DNA from: CALXOJ01 sp034120015
GTDB lineage: Bacteria > Spirochaetota > Spirochaetia > JAFGXN01
Direction of reading: 5' to 3'
NCBI GenBank assembly: GCA_034120015.1
Contig: JAXEIF010000029.1
Location: 62,001 to 126,000 of the forward strand
DNA length: 64,000 nucleotides
The notes below the pieces were generated by a model. The model made no database searches and was not told where the DNA came from. It saw nothing but the letters and a program-made list of their open reading frames with translations. The position numbers and the translations under genes are program-made. Positions 8,564 to 17,100 of the stretch are shown here, one piece after another. How positions within the stretch are numbered: the stretch's first letter is position 1; each line of letters begins with the position of its first letter.

Positions 8564-9296
8564 TCTCCCAGTTGTAAACGGAGAGAATTTCGTACGATCC
8601 GGTAGCCATGTCCGAATGGACAACATTGTGTGCCGCGTCGTATACTTTCATTTCAATGGTAAAAATCGATTCTTCGTCCATCTGGACGATAACATACCAG
8701 TTGCCGCTCAGATTTTTGATGTGGTATTTGGTATCCATAACACCGCCCGAAAAAGAGGGTGGTGTTTTGTTTTCGATAATTTTGTTTTTATCGATAATGA
8801 TTTTCCGGTTGTCGGAATCCTGATAAATAATTTCCGAAATATTGGTTAAAACAGGTACGGGCCCGGCATCGGTTTTCATGGAGATTTCCACCGAAAACTG
8901 GGGGTCTCCTTCCGGTGAAAGAAAATCATTCCCCAGTTCCGGGCTGTGAAGTTTTCGTTTTAATTCGATTTTTACCGTTGTTGTTTTTTCATCATAGACC
9001 AGTGCATCTTCGGTTGCTTTCTCGTATCCGTCCAGTTCGGCGACAACCCGAAATTTCCCGACTCCGATCATATCGATTCGCAACGGTGCATTACCGGCAT
9101 AGGCCAATCCGTTCTGAAACCGCGGATCCTGGGTCTTCAGGCTGTCCTGTCCGTCGGGGGCTTTGATGCCGCCGTCGTCCAGATATTGGAGATAAATACG
9201 GGCTCCCGCAGGTACGGTCTGAACTTCGATATTACCGGCACTCCAACCCGAAAGAGAAAGAATCAGAAACAGAATTAAGCAGGCATATTTCCGCAT
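8553..9296 (-). CDS. Exported PEGA-domain-like protein
   Basis: 247 residues with a signal peptide (MRKYACLILFLILSLSGWSAG) directly followed by a PEGA-like module: NIEVQTVPAGARIYL, then KFRVVAELDGYEKATEDALVYDEKTTTVKIELKRK. PEGA domains are surface/periplasmic beta-structures common in spirochaetes and related bacteria. The C-terminal half (about residues 120-247) is beta-rich and unassigned. It converges with the repeat-protein gene, overlapping by 11 bases. Function unknown; periplasmic or surface location is inferred. Confidence 0.75.
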   Translation of the reverse strand: MRKYACLILFLILSLSGWSAGNIEVQTVPAGARIYLQYLDDGGIKAPDGQDSLKTQDPRFQNGLAYAGNAPLRIDMIGVGKFRVVAELDGYEKATEDALVYDEKTTTVKIELKRKLHSPELGNDFLSPEGDPQFSVEISMKTDAGPVPVLTNISEIIYQDSDNRKIIIDKNKIIENKTPPSFSGGVMDTKYHIKNLSGNWYVIVQMDEESIFTIEMKVYDAAHNVVHSDMATGSYEILSVYNWEISR

Positions 9297-9384
9297 TACG
9301 TTTATTATAATCGCGGTTTCTCTCTATTGCAATAGTTTTTAAGGGATATTTGTTTTTTGCCGCCGTTCCGCTAAAATGAAAAGA

Positions 9385-9413
9385 TTGACAAACAGAGAAT
9401 TCCCGTCTAAAAT
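9385..9413 (+). promoter_or_regulatory. Promoter of the SPOR-like/purU/queG operon
   Basis: TTGACA (9385-9390), 17 bases, TAAAAT (9408-9413). Transcription should begin near 9420. This excludes the ATG at 9376 as the start of the next gene and supports the GTG at 9436. Confidence 0.75.
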
Positions 9414-9435
9414 CGCCGATAGGGGAGTTGTTTGC

Positions 9436-11124
9436 GTGAAAAGAAAGTTTTTTTTGATACTGCTGTTATGGATTGCCGCTTCGGTCTGGGCCCGGGAACG
9501 GGTATGTTTCGGTGTATTCCTGAATGAGGAGTTTGCCGTCCTGCTGGCAGACACTTTGGAGAAGAACGGAATTCCGTCGGACATTCTTCTGAAAGAACAG
9601 TATTCGGGATCGACATATCTGTATGTTGTCAGTCGGGACATTTACGAAGAATCGGATCAAATTCGGAAACGGATAGCCGACCTCGAAAATACGGAAATAA
9701 TCGGAAATCTGAATTTGGGGCCTTTAACGGCGGTTCAAATCGATAACCCGGTTTTTTTGGCGCGAAACGGGGCGGAGCCCGTCGGTGAAGCCGATACAGA
9801 AAAACAGATTTCTGCCCGGGAAGCGGACAAAAACCGTTTCCCTTTGACACCGGAAACGCCGTACTCGGTTTTTCTGGAGCGGTATAAGGAAGAGATTCAG
9901 GCCGAAAAGGCGCAAATCCAGCTGAAGGAAAAAGAAATCGAATCCTATATTGTCAAAAAATATGATGAGGAAACGCTCCTCAGTTTTGATTTGCATTCGG
10001 GAGCTTTCGCCTCGGAGAATGAAGCCGAAGCCTATCGCGAAAAGCTGGAGACGAAGGGTGTGGTATCGAAAGGTGTTCATCATCTGGATGAATTTCGGGA
10101 ACAGACGGAAGACTTCGACCGGCTGACGGATGAGCAGGAAGTGGTTCATTTTGTCGAACACTACGGGATTCCGGAAGAACTGTCGCCGGTTATTCTCGAG
10201 CAGCTGAATTATTTCCCGATTCATTCGGATTATTCGCTGACATCTCTCGAACTTTTTGATATCGATAACATCAGTCAAATTTCCTATTCCGTCGATTCGG
10301 GGAAAATTCGGGAAATAATGCCGCATTTGGATCGAATCGGGTTGCGGAATGCCTGTTCTTTTGCGGTTTACGAAAATCCGCTTTTCGACAGAAAAATTCT
10401 TGTGACAATTTTCTCCGGGAACGAGCCGGTTTCGGAACCGTTTTCTTTTGAAAAAGATTCGCAGTCTCCCGTTTTGTTCAGAGGAGACTACGGACATCTG
10501 GAATTTTACCGGAATTCGGAAACGGATTTGGTCGGGATTTCGGGAGACCGGAAACATTTGTTCTATCTGTCAGCCGAATCCTTTTCCGAGGAAGAATGGC
10601 AGGATTTTATTAATCGGTCATGGAAAGGCGGTGACCGGTTTGTTTATCCGGAAATCAGAAAAACATTATTTATCCTGCCGAAAACAAAAGCGGAAGACAG
10701 AAAGTTTCTTTCCTTTTCTCTGAAACGGGTGGAAATCGATTATGCCGAAGAGCGGGGTAATGCGGTTTGGGCAAAACAGATTGTCGGTCATTGGGATGCT
10801 TCCTGCCTGTTTGATATTCGCGGAGCTATGACGGGAATTTCTTTCTTTAATCTTGATTATGAATTGAATGCCGAAAAAGTCCATTCGCTTTTTATGGAAG
10901 AACATCGCAAAGATGTGCTAAATTGGGGGTGGGATATCAGTGAAGAAAAGCAGGTAAACGAACGTACCGGATGGTTTTTGGAAAACGATGAATGTAACGA
11001 GTTGAGTTTTTCTTTCAAACCCTATATTATTGCGGTAGGATCCGGCCGGCAGGGTGCAATGATTGATTACAGTGAAATTCTGCAACTGGTGCGGGATTTA
11101 CAGATATGGGAGAATCGGCAGTGA
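9436..11124 (+). CDS. Exported protein with SPOR-like segments
   Basis: About 562 residues beginning (GTG) KRKFFLILLLWIAASVWARE, a clear signal peptide. A first SPOR-like segment follows (RVCFGVFLNEEFAVLLADTL..), then an acidic helical stretch (about residues 130-190). A second SPOR-like segment is SFDLHSGAFASENEAEAYRE, about residue 200. The C-terminal 330 residues are unassigned beta-rich sequence. SPOR domains bind denuded septal peptidoglycan, so a cell-wall role is a reasonable inference. GGGGAG lies eight bases before the GTG. The stop overlaps purU by four bases. Confidence 0.7.
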   Translation: MKRKFFLILLLWIAASVWARERVCFGVFLNEEFAVLLADTLEKNGIPSDILLKEQYSGSTYLYVVSRDIYEESDQIRKRIADLENTEIIGNLNLGPLTAVQIDNPVFLARNGAEPVGEADTEKQISAREADKNRFPLTPETPYSVFLERYKEEIQAEKAQIQLKEKEIESYIVKKYDEETLLSFDLHSGAFASENEAEAYREKLETKGVVSKGVHHLDEFREQTEDFDRLTDEQEVVHFVEHYGIPEELSPVILEQLNYFPIHSDYSLTSLELFDIDNISQISYSVDSGKIREIMPHLDRIGLRNACSFAVYENPLFDRKILVTIFSGNEPVSEPFSFEKDSQSPVLFRGDYGHLEFYRNSETDLVGISGDRKHLFYLSAESFSEEEWQDFINRSWKGGDRFVYPEIRKTLFILPKTKAEDRKFLSFSLKRVEIDYAEERGNAVWAKQIVGHWDASCLFDIRGAMTGISFFNLDYELNAEKVHSLFMEEHRKDVLNWGWDISEEKQVNERTGWFLENDECNELSFSFKPYIIAVGSGRQGAMIDYSEILQLVRDLQIWENRQ

Positions 11125-11990
11125 AAATCAGCGATGAAGACAGAGCCGTCATTTTGTTTTCCTGTCCCGACAGACGGGGAATCGTAACGGAAGTTTCGCA
11201 TTTTGTGAGTACCTATAACGGAAATATTATTCATTCCAGTCAGCATAAAGACGAAGATGAGGGAATTTTTTTCATGAGAATCGAATGGTCTCTGACCGAT
11301 TTTGCGATTCCGAAAGAGAAAATCCGTTCCGCTTTCGAGCCGATTGCGATTAAGTACGGAATGAATTGGGAACTGAAATTCGGAAACGAACGGGCGCGGG
11401 TTGTTATCTTTGTTTCCAAGTTTGATCACTGTTTGTACGAGCTGCTGATTCGCAATAAAGAAGGCGAATTGCCGTGCGATGTCGTGCAGATTATCAGCAA
11501 TCACGAAGATGCCCGGGAGATTGCCGATTACTTTAAAATTCCGTTTGCCTGTTTTCCGATGACAGCCGACACAAAGGCGGAGACGGAGGCCCGTGAATTT
11601 GAGCTGATGGATGAAAAAGGAGTCGATCTGATTGTGTTGGCCCGTTACATGCAGGTTCTCAGTCCGGATTTTGTCAACCGTTACCGTAATAAAATCATCA
11701 ATATTCATCATTCGTTTCTGCCTGCTTTTATCGGAGCCAAACCGTATCATCAGGCGTATAAACGGGGGGTCAAACTGATCGGAGCGACCAGCCACTATGT
11801 AACGACCGATTTGGATGAGGGGCCGATTATCGAACAGGATGTCGAGCGAATTTCCCACCGAGATACGATTCAGGATTTGATTTTAAAAGGAAAAAATCTG
11901 GAAAAAGAGGTTCTGGCGCGGGCGGTTAAAAATCATTTGGAACACAAAGTTTTGACTTATTCCAACAAAACGGTTGTTTTCGATTACTGA
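11121..11990 (+). CDS. purU: Formyltetrahydrofolate deformylase
   Basis: About 289 residues: an N-terminal ACT domain (AVILFSCPDRRGIVTEVSHFV) followed by a formyltransferase fold. The catalytic set is visible: the asparagine in ISNHEDA (about residue 130), the HHSFLPAF histidine, and the aspartate in TDLDEGPIIEQ. It hydrolyses 10-formyl-THF to formate and THF, balancing one-carbon units. I choose the GTG at 11121 because it overlaps the upstream stop (GTGA) and has GGGAGA seven bases before it; an ATG at 11106 in the same frame is the alternative. The next gene starts two bases after its stop. Confidence 0.9.
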   Translation: MKISDEDRAVILFSCPDRRGIVTEVSHFVSTYNGNIIHSSQHKDEDEGIFFMRIEWSLTDFAIPKEKIRSAFEPIAIKYGMNWELKFGNERARVVIFVSKFDHCLYELLIRNKEGELPCDVVQIISNHEDAREIADYFKIPFACFPMTADTKAETEAREFELMDEKGVDLIVLARYMQVLSPDFVNRYRNKIINIHHSFLPAFIGAKPYHQAYKRGVKLIGATSHYVTTDLDEGPIIEQDVERISHRDTIQDLILKGKNLEKEVLARAVKNHLEHKVLTYSNKTVVFDY

Positions 11991-11992
11991 AA

Positions 11993-12985
11993 ATGACCGA
12001 TATTGCTTCCGTTGTTGCGGTTCTGAAAGATAGCGGCTTTTGCGAGGCGGCGCCGTTGCGTTACAAAGGGGAAATAGCCGTTGTCGGGCTGTTTCCGTAT
12101 GAAACGCAGGCGGCGGATTTACCCCGCGAATCGGCCGCGGCTTACATTGATGTTTTTGCCCGGAAAAATCATTACCGCGAAATGGTGTCCCGTTTGAAGG
12201 CGGCCGCGGTGCGGTTGCGGGAAGGCAGCGGCCTGAGCCGGGACGGGATCCGGATTTTTGTCAACTCGCAGCTTCCGGAAAAAGAGATGGCGGTTGCCGC
12301 GGGACTCGGGTTTTGCGGAAAATCGACGCTGCTGATTTCACCGGCAGCGGGGGTGAATACTCTTATCGGCGGTCTGCTGTTTTCGCATGCGGCCGAAGAG
12401 CGGCTGTTTGCGGCTGCCGAACGCGGTGCGCTGCCGGAGACCGTGCAGCCGCTGCGGGCGCCGGCGCGCGGTTGCGGCGCCTGTAGTGCCTGTATCGACG
12501 CCTGTCCCGTCGGAGCCCTTTCCGAAAAGGGGCTTGACCGCAGCCGCTGTCTGCAAAGTCTGGCTTCGCGGGCCGGGCGGGTGCCGGAAGAACTGCTTTC
12601 CCGGTGGGATATTCTTTACGGCTGTTCGCGCTGCCGCGACGTCTGTCCTTATAACCGGTTTAACCGTCCCGGGCCGGTTCACTGCCGCGGCGAAATCGAT
12701 CCGAAAGCGACTTTGGGCGACTGGCTGCGGATGGCTGCCGAAGGCGAAGAAGTGCTTGCGAATTATCTGAAAAAAACGGCACTGGCAATGGGGTGGATTG
12801 ATAAACGGGCGCTGATTCGCAATGCCGTGATTTTATGCCGCCGCGCGGGTCTTTATTCCGAGGAGGCCGCTCGGGTTTGCGCCGTTTACGAAAATGAATT
12901 TTCCGAACTCTCTTCCGTTGACATTCCTCCATTTTTAGAATATTCTGAAAAAGATGGGGTCAAAAATGGACGCACTGGCAATTGA
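11993..12985 (+). CDS. queG: Epoxyqueuosine reductase
   Basis: A 330-residue QueG-family protein that makes queuosine from epoxyqueuosine in tRNA using cobalamin and two 4Fe-4S clusters. The ferredoxin-type pairs are clear: CGACSACIDACPVGAL (about residues 162-177) and CSRCRDVCPYN (about 213-223). The second is followed by NRF, as expected in the family. The N-terminal cobalamin-binding region contains GLGFCGKSTLLI. It has no added HEAT repeats. It lies two bases after purU and runs 20 bases past the start of the following aminotransferase, so the operon continues. Confidence 0.9.
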   Translation: MTDIASVVAVLKDSGFCEAAPLRYKGEIAVVGLFPYETQAADLPRESAAAYIDVFARKNHYREMVSRLKAAAVRLREGSGLSRDGIRIFVNSQLPEKEMAVAAGLGFCGKSTLLISPAAGVNTLIGGLLFSHAAEERLFAAAERGALPETVQPLRAPARGCGACSACIDACPVGALSEKGLDRSRCLQSLASRAGRVPEELLSRWDILYGCSRCRDVCPYNRFNRPGPVHCRGEIDPKATLGDWLRMAAEGEEVLANYLKKTALAMGWIDKRALIRNAVILCRRAGLYSEEAARVCAVYENEFSELSSVDIPPFLEYSEKDGVKNGRTGN

Positions 12986-14252
12986 ATTAAACGAAACACT
13001 GAAAGGATCGATCGCGGACAGCTTTCTTTCCGATTACGGAAGAAGAATGTATTTCCCGATTTACGGTATTGTCGAACAGTCGGCACAGGCCGGTAAAGAG
13101 GCGAAACTCTTCAACGCCACGACAGGAATGGCTGTGCACAATAAAAAGCCGATTATGGTTCCTTTTATTCGCAAACAGTTTACGCATTTAACCGAAGCGC
13201 AGATTGTTTCTTATGCCAATTCATACGGCGAAGCGGAATTACGGACTCTCTGGAAAGAGGAAATTTACCGCAAAAATCCGTCCCTGAACCGATGTCCGAT
13301 TTCTCTGCCGGTTGTCGTTCCCGGTTTGACCGGAGGTGTTTCGCAGGCGGCTTCGCTGTTTGTCGATGCGAAAGAAAAAGTCGTCTGCAGCGATCTTTAC
13401 TGGGAAAATTACGATATGATTCTTTCGGGAATGAGAGATGCGGAATTGGTCTTTTTCCCGTTTTACACCAAAGACGGCGGTTTCAATATCGATGCACTTT
13501 GCGACGCGATTATCGCCAATGCGGAAGAGAAACACGTATCGGTGATTTTGAATTTCCCGAATAATCCGACCGGATACACAATGCTTAAGAACGAGGCTGA
13601 AGAACTGAAAAAGCGGATTTTCAACCTGGCAGAACAGGGCTGGAAAATGAATTTCATTATCGATGACGCTTATTTCGGTCTTTTTTATGAGGACGATATT
13701 TATAAAGAATCTCTGTTTTCGATTTTCGCCGACCTTCACAAAAATGTAATGGCAATCAAAATCGACGGAGCGACAAAAGAGCATTTTGTTTGGGGGTTCC
13801 GTGTCGGATTTGTGACATACGCCTCAAAAGGGTTAAATGAATCGCAGATGAAGGCATTGGAGATGAAGACAGCCGGCAGTGTACGTGCTTCCGTTTCCAA
13901 CTGTTCCAAAACGGCGCAGTCGATTTTAATCGAAGCTTTGAAAGACGGTGATTACGAGAATGACCGTAAAAGTTATGACGGTATTCTTGAAGCCCGTTAC
14001 CGGAAAGTCAAAGCGGCTGTCGAAAATTATAAGGGGAACCGGCTGAAAGCTTTGCCGTTTAATTCCGGTTATTTTATGTGTTTTGAGGTTGACGGCAATG
14101 CGGAGCAGTTGCGCCAAAAACTGTTGAAAGAGTTTGCCGTCGGTACCATTTCGGTGAAAGACCGCTATCTGCGTGTGGCTTTCAGTGCTGTCGATTTGGA
14201 AGGTATCGACGAGCTTTATGCAAAAATCTTCGAGGCGGCCGAAACGCTGTAA
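12966..14252 (+). CDS. PLP-dependent aminotransferase, class I/II
   Basis: About 428 residues of fold-type I aminotransferase. VPGLTGGVSQAASLF is the PLP phosphate-loop region, NFPNNPTGY the substrate/PLP motif (about residue 196), and IIDDAYFGLF carries the PLP-N1 aspartate. IDGATKEHFVWGFRVGF holds the probable Schiff-base lysine, with an arginine (GFR) just after. The substrate cannot be told from sequence; an aromatic or branched amino acid is possible. Two ATGs (12954, 12966) are possible; the second has GGGGTC at a good distance. It is the last gene of the operon and is followed by a clean terminator. Confidence 0.8.
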   Translation: MDALAIELNETLKGSIADSFLSDYGRRMYFPIYGIVEQSAQAGKEAKLFNATTGMAVHNKKPIMVPFIRKQFTHLTEAQIVSYANSYGEAELRTLWKEEIYRKNPSLNRCPISLPVVVPGLTGGVSQAASLFVDAKEKVVCSDLYWENYDMILSGMRDAELVFFPFYTKDGGFNIDALCDAIIANAEEKHVSVILNFPNNPTGYTMLKNEAEELKKRIFNLAEQGWKMNFIIDDAYFGLFYEDDIYKESLFSIFADLHKNVMAIKIDGATKEHFVWGFRVGFVTYASKGLNESQMKALEMKTAGSVRASVSNCSKTAQSILIEALKDGDYENDRKSYDGILEARYRKVKAAVENYKGNRLKALPFNSGYFMCFEVDGNAEQLRQKLLKEFAVGTISVKDRYLRVAFSAVDLEGIDELYAKIFEAAETL

Positions 14253-14305
14253 CGGTCTGTTTATGCGAATCGGTTCGGGCATTTGTTTCCGGTGCCCGTA
14301 TGACG

Positions 14306-14335
14306 AAAAAAGCGACCCGTACGGGTCGCTTTTTA
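14306..14335 (+). terminator. Bidirectional intrinsic terminator
   Basis: A perfect inverted repeat: A-tract, AGCGACCCGT then ACGGGTCGCT and a T-tract. It lies between the aminotransferase (plus) and the outer-membrane gene (minus), so it can serve both. Confidence 0.9.
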
Positions 14336-14359
14336 TTTTCGGTTTGTCGGCATCCGCTT

Positions 14360-15349
14360 TCAGAAATCGAATCCCATACCGAGTGTCAGACGCAGGTAAG
14401 AGTCGGAGGACGGTGTGTAAAGCATCGGTTGAAAATCGGCGAAAGCGTTAAAGGGCCCGCACTGACCGTAAAGGCCCAAAAGAGGTCCCAGGTCGCTACG
14501 CCATGTTTCGCGGCCGGATCCGGTTTCGCATCCGCTTTCGTAAAGATAAGCCAATCCGGCTTTGAATCCGGGACAGATGTCGTCGTTTGCTGTCGGAATG
14601 GTCATATCAAATCCGGCAAACAGGTCGACACGGATAAAGTCATCATAATAGGCCGTTCCGTCGAAAGAAACCAGGCTTTCCAGGTAAAGATCGGCGAAGA
14701 CTCCTCCCGACAGTTTGTCGGTGAATTCATCAATAAATGAATAAGCAAAGGAGACTTCCGATGTGTTGTAAATATACCAGTCATCTGCCGAATGGAAAGC
14801 CATCATCGGATTGAAATATTCCGTGAACGAAAATCCGACAGGAATTTCTTCGGCGGAAACCTCGAATCCGAAATTAAAACCGAATCCGCCGTACATATAG
14901 TTGTCGCCGTCGGGAATCGTGTTGACTGCGGTTACAATTCCTCCGTCGAAAAACAGAGAGAATGTATCTGTCGGGTCATAAGTCAGTCCGACCAAACCGG
15001 TAATTTCGTTGGCGAGAACAGACTGCGATCCGTCCGGATTAAGAACCGTATTCAGCCAGTCGTATAATCCCCAGTAAATTCCGACTGTATCGGTTAAGGA
15101 TTTGGAAAAAGTCAGATAGGCTTCGACATCAATATCGGTGAGCTGATGCCCCCATGTCGAATCGGTTTCATCCGATTTTCCGCTGTCGGTTTCGATAAAT
15201 GTCGATACACCGTATTCGGCTTCAATCGGCGAATCTTCGATGACGGCTGCCGTTTCGGCTGTCTCGCCGACTTCCTGTGCTGTTACCGGAAACACGGTTC
15301 CGATAAAAAAAACAAATCCTGAAAAAAAAGAAAAAAATGTTTTTTTCAA
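14360..15349 (-). CDS. Outer-membrane beta-barrel protein
   Basis: A 329-residue protein with a signal peptide (KKTFFSFFSGFVFFIGTVFPVTAQE). Alternating hydrophobic/aromatic strands run throughout, with many glycine, tyrosine and phenylalanine residues, and it ends GMGFDF with the C-terminal phenylalanine typical of BamA substrates. No specific porin family is recognised. The start is TTG (15347-15349); no ATG is available ahead of the signal peptide, and AAAGGAG lies 10 bases upstream. It is transcribed alone, ending at the shared terminator. Confidence 0.75.
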   Translation of the reverse strand: MKKTFFSFFSGFVFFIGTVFPVTAQEVGETAETAAVIEDSPIEAEYGVSTFIETDSGKSDETDSTWGHQLTDIDVEAYLTFSKSLTDTVGIYWGLYDWLNTVLNPDGSQSVLANEITGLVGLTYDPTDTFSLFFDGGIVTAVNTIPDGDNYMYGGFGFNFGFEVSAEEIPVGFSFTEYFNPMMAFHSADDWYIYNTSEVSFAYSFIDEFTDKLSGGVFADLYLESLVSFDGTAYYDDFIRVDLFAGFDMTIPTANDDICPGFKAGLAYLYESGCETGSGRETWRSDLGPLLGLYGQCGPFNAFADFQPMLYTPSSDSYLRLTLGMGFDF

Positions 15350-15405
15350 TAGTTGGTTACTCCTTTGGAGTTTTTATAAAGAATAAAGAGAAAAAAAACA
15401 ATAGG

Positions 15406-15435
15406 TTTACAGTGAAATCTTTTAGGTAATATAAA
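15406..15435 (+). promoter_or_regulatory. Probable promoter of the GH18 lipoprotein gene
   Basis: TTTACA (15406-15411), 18 bases, TATAAA (15430-15435), about 50 bases before the ATG, in an AT-rich divergent intergenic region. Confidence 0.5.
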
Positions 15436-15486
15436 ATACTTGATTTTTTGATATTACAGTTGTAAGCTGAATATTAAGGAGTTATT

Positions 15487-16827
15487 ATGCATCGTTATTT
15501 TTTAATTTTAAGTTTGACAGTCGCCGTGTTATTTTCATGCATTCAGCACCCGGTTTATTTGGAAAATGATTTGGTTCGCAAAATCGAACATTCCGGTGAT
15601 ACGTATACGGTGCACCTGGATGGCCGTAAATATGTCGATACGGTTGTTTTGGAAGAAGCTTATGATTCCGTTTGGGATTTTGAAATTGCCGCTAAAGTCG
15701 ATAATCAATGGAAAACCGTTTACCGTCAGGATCGTATCGATAAGTACCGCATTTGCGTGCTTGACGGAACAGAGACGGATACTCTCAAGATTACGATTCT
15801 GAAAAAAGAAGGAAATGTCCGCATCAATAAAGTTTCCGCTTATGACAGCTCTTCTTTTTCCCGCAAAAGACCGATTGTTGTCAGTGAATATATGACAACC
15901 GAAAAGGGAAAGTTGGATAAAATTAAAGCGAGTCCCGATTACGCTAATCATTTTCGCGTGATTGATGACATTATTTTGATCGGAGAGGTTTTTTTGGACA
16001 AACAGGGAAAGATTCAATATAAAGAAGGAAAAGAGGATTTTATCAACGATCTTAAAATGATTCGTGAGATTAAACCGGAAATCAACATTATTGTTGATAT
16101 TGATATTCATAAACAGACGGGAAAAGACGGAACGGAGACCAAAAATCTTCTCAATGCCAAAAGAAAAGAGATTGTAGCCGAAATGGTTGCTTTTGCCGAT
16201 GAAACGAGAATTCAGGGAATTGATTTTGACTGGGAATATCCCCGAACACTTGCGGAATGGGGAGCCTATTCCGAATTAATCGTCGCTCTTCATGCGGAAC
16301 TTGAAAAGAGTAACCGTTACATCACCGTTGCGTTGGCTCCGTGGGGCGGCAGTTTGAGCAGGGAAGCGTGTCGGGCAATTAAATACGTCAATCTGATGAC
16401 GTACGATTTGTTTGATGACCGAGGCGAACACGCTTCTTTCTATAATACAACAGAGAAAAGTGTTGCCAAATTTTTGAGTATTACTCACTTTAAAAAAGAA
16501 CAGCTCTTTTTGGGACTTTCTTTTTACGGAAGAACCGTTAATCAGTCTCCGAATGCATGGCCCGATTTCCGGTATGATTACGAACACGGGAAAACAATGG
16601 GTAAATGGGGAAATTACATATATGACTATCCGTATGAAGAAGACGGTGTGCGAAAAACATCTCACGGGTATGTAAACGGTTATGCCATGGCTCGGGATAA
16701 AACGGCGTATGCACTGTATTCGGATTTGGGCGGAATTATGATTTTCCGTTTTATTTGTGATGCACCGTATTCGTATGAATATTCACTTCACAAGGCTGTT
16801 GAAACGATGATTAATAAAAATAAATAA
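15487..16827 (+). CDS. Lipoprotein with glycoside hydrolase family 18 domain
   Basis: 446 residues. The signal peptide ends in the lipobox LFSC (residues 15-18). About 25-125 form a beta-rich, possibly carbohydrate-binding region. From about 130 there is a GH18 barrel. The catalytic strand reads QGIDFDWEYP: the last D and the catalytic E of DxxDxDxE are present, but the first D is Q. YVNLMTYDLFD and GLSFYGR are further GH18 landmarks. GH18 enzymes cut chitin or other GlcNAc polymers by substrate-assisted catalysis; substrate here unknown. AAGGAG precedes the ATG by six bases. No terminator directly follows; a separate promoter starts 17 bases downstream. Confidence 0.85.
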   Translation: MHRYFLILSLTVAVLFSCIQHPVYLENDLVRKIEHSGDTYTVHLDGRKYVDTVVLEEAYDSVWDFEIAAKVDNQWKTVYRQDRIDKYRICVLDGTETDTLKITILKKEGNVRINKVSAYDSSSFSRKRPIVVSEYMTTEKGKLDKIKASPDYANHFRVIDDIILIGEVFLDKQGKIQYKEGKEDFINDLKMIREIKPEINIIVDIDIHKQTGKDGTETKNLLNAKRKEIVAEMVAFADETRIQGIDFDWEYPRTLAEWGAYSELIVALHAELEKSNRYITVALAPWGGSLSREACRAIKYVNLMTYDLFDDRGEHASFYNTTEKSVAKFLSITHFKKEQLFLGLSFYGRTVNQSPNAWPDFRYDYEHGKTMGKWGNYIYDYPYEEDGVRKTSHGYVNGYAMARDKTAYALYSDLGGIMIFRFICDAPYSYEYSLHKAVETMINKNK

Positions 16828-16843
16828 AAGAATCGAAAAGGAG

Positions 16844-16872
16844 TTGACAAAATTAGTTATAACTAATATATA
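16844..16872 (+). promoter_or_regulatory. Strong promoter with a palindrome in its spacer
   Basis: TTGACA (16844-16849), 17-base spacer, TATATA (16867-16872). The spacer holds the perfect 16-base palindrome ATTAGTTATAACTAAT (16852-16867), a probable operator. There is no plus-strand gene downstream before 19064, so the promoter appears to serve the small RNA candidate. Confidence 0.65.
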
Positions 16873-16879
16873 TAGTTAA

Positions 16880-17037
16880 TGCTATTTAAAAAATAGCTCA
16901 CCGATTTGGCTGCAGTACGTCAGAATGTTCTCCGTAAAAATTTCTGCCGACAGACGCAGCGGTCGCACGGTGCGGCCGAAAATCGGATAGCCGTTTCTCC
17001 TTTTTATCAACCCGCCGGCTCAGCCGGCGGGTTTTTT
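16880..17037 (+). ncRNA. Candidate stand-alone structured small RNA
   Basis: About 158 bases between a strong promoter and a T-run terminator, without a usable reading frame. Visible stems: GCTATTT/AAATAGC (16881-16897) at the very 5' end, a long-range stem CCGATTT (16901-16907) with AAATCGG (16980-16986) extended by GGC/GCC, an internal hairpin GGTCGCA-CGG-TGCGGCC (16961-16977), and the terminator hairpin. It does not look like SRP RNA, tmRNA or RNase P RNA; a 6S-like or new RNA is possible. Inference only. Confidence 0.5.
17009..17037 (+). terminator. Intrinsic terminator of the small RNA candidate
   Basis: AACCCGCCGGCT followed by CAGCCGGCGGGTT and a run of T: a GC-rich 10-bp stem. Confidence 0.85.
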
Positions 17038-17052
17038 GTTCCGTAACCGAAA

Positions 17053-17083
17053 CAAAAAAAGCCGTTCCTAAAGGAACGGCTTT
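17053..17083 (-). terminator. Intrinsic terminator of pckG
   Basis: Read on the minus strand: AAAGCCGTTCC, short loop, GGAACGGC and seven T. It lies 18 bases after the pckG stop. Confidence 0.85.
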
Positions 17084-17100
17084 GGATTTTTCAAACCGGC

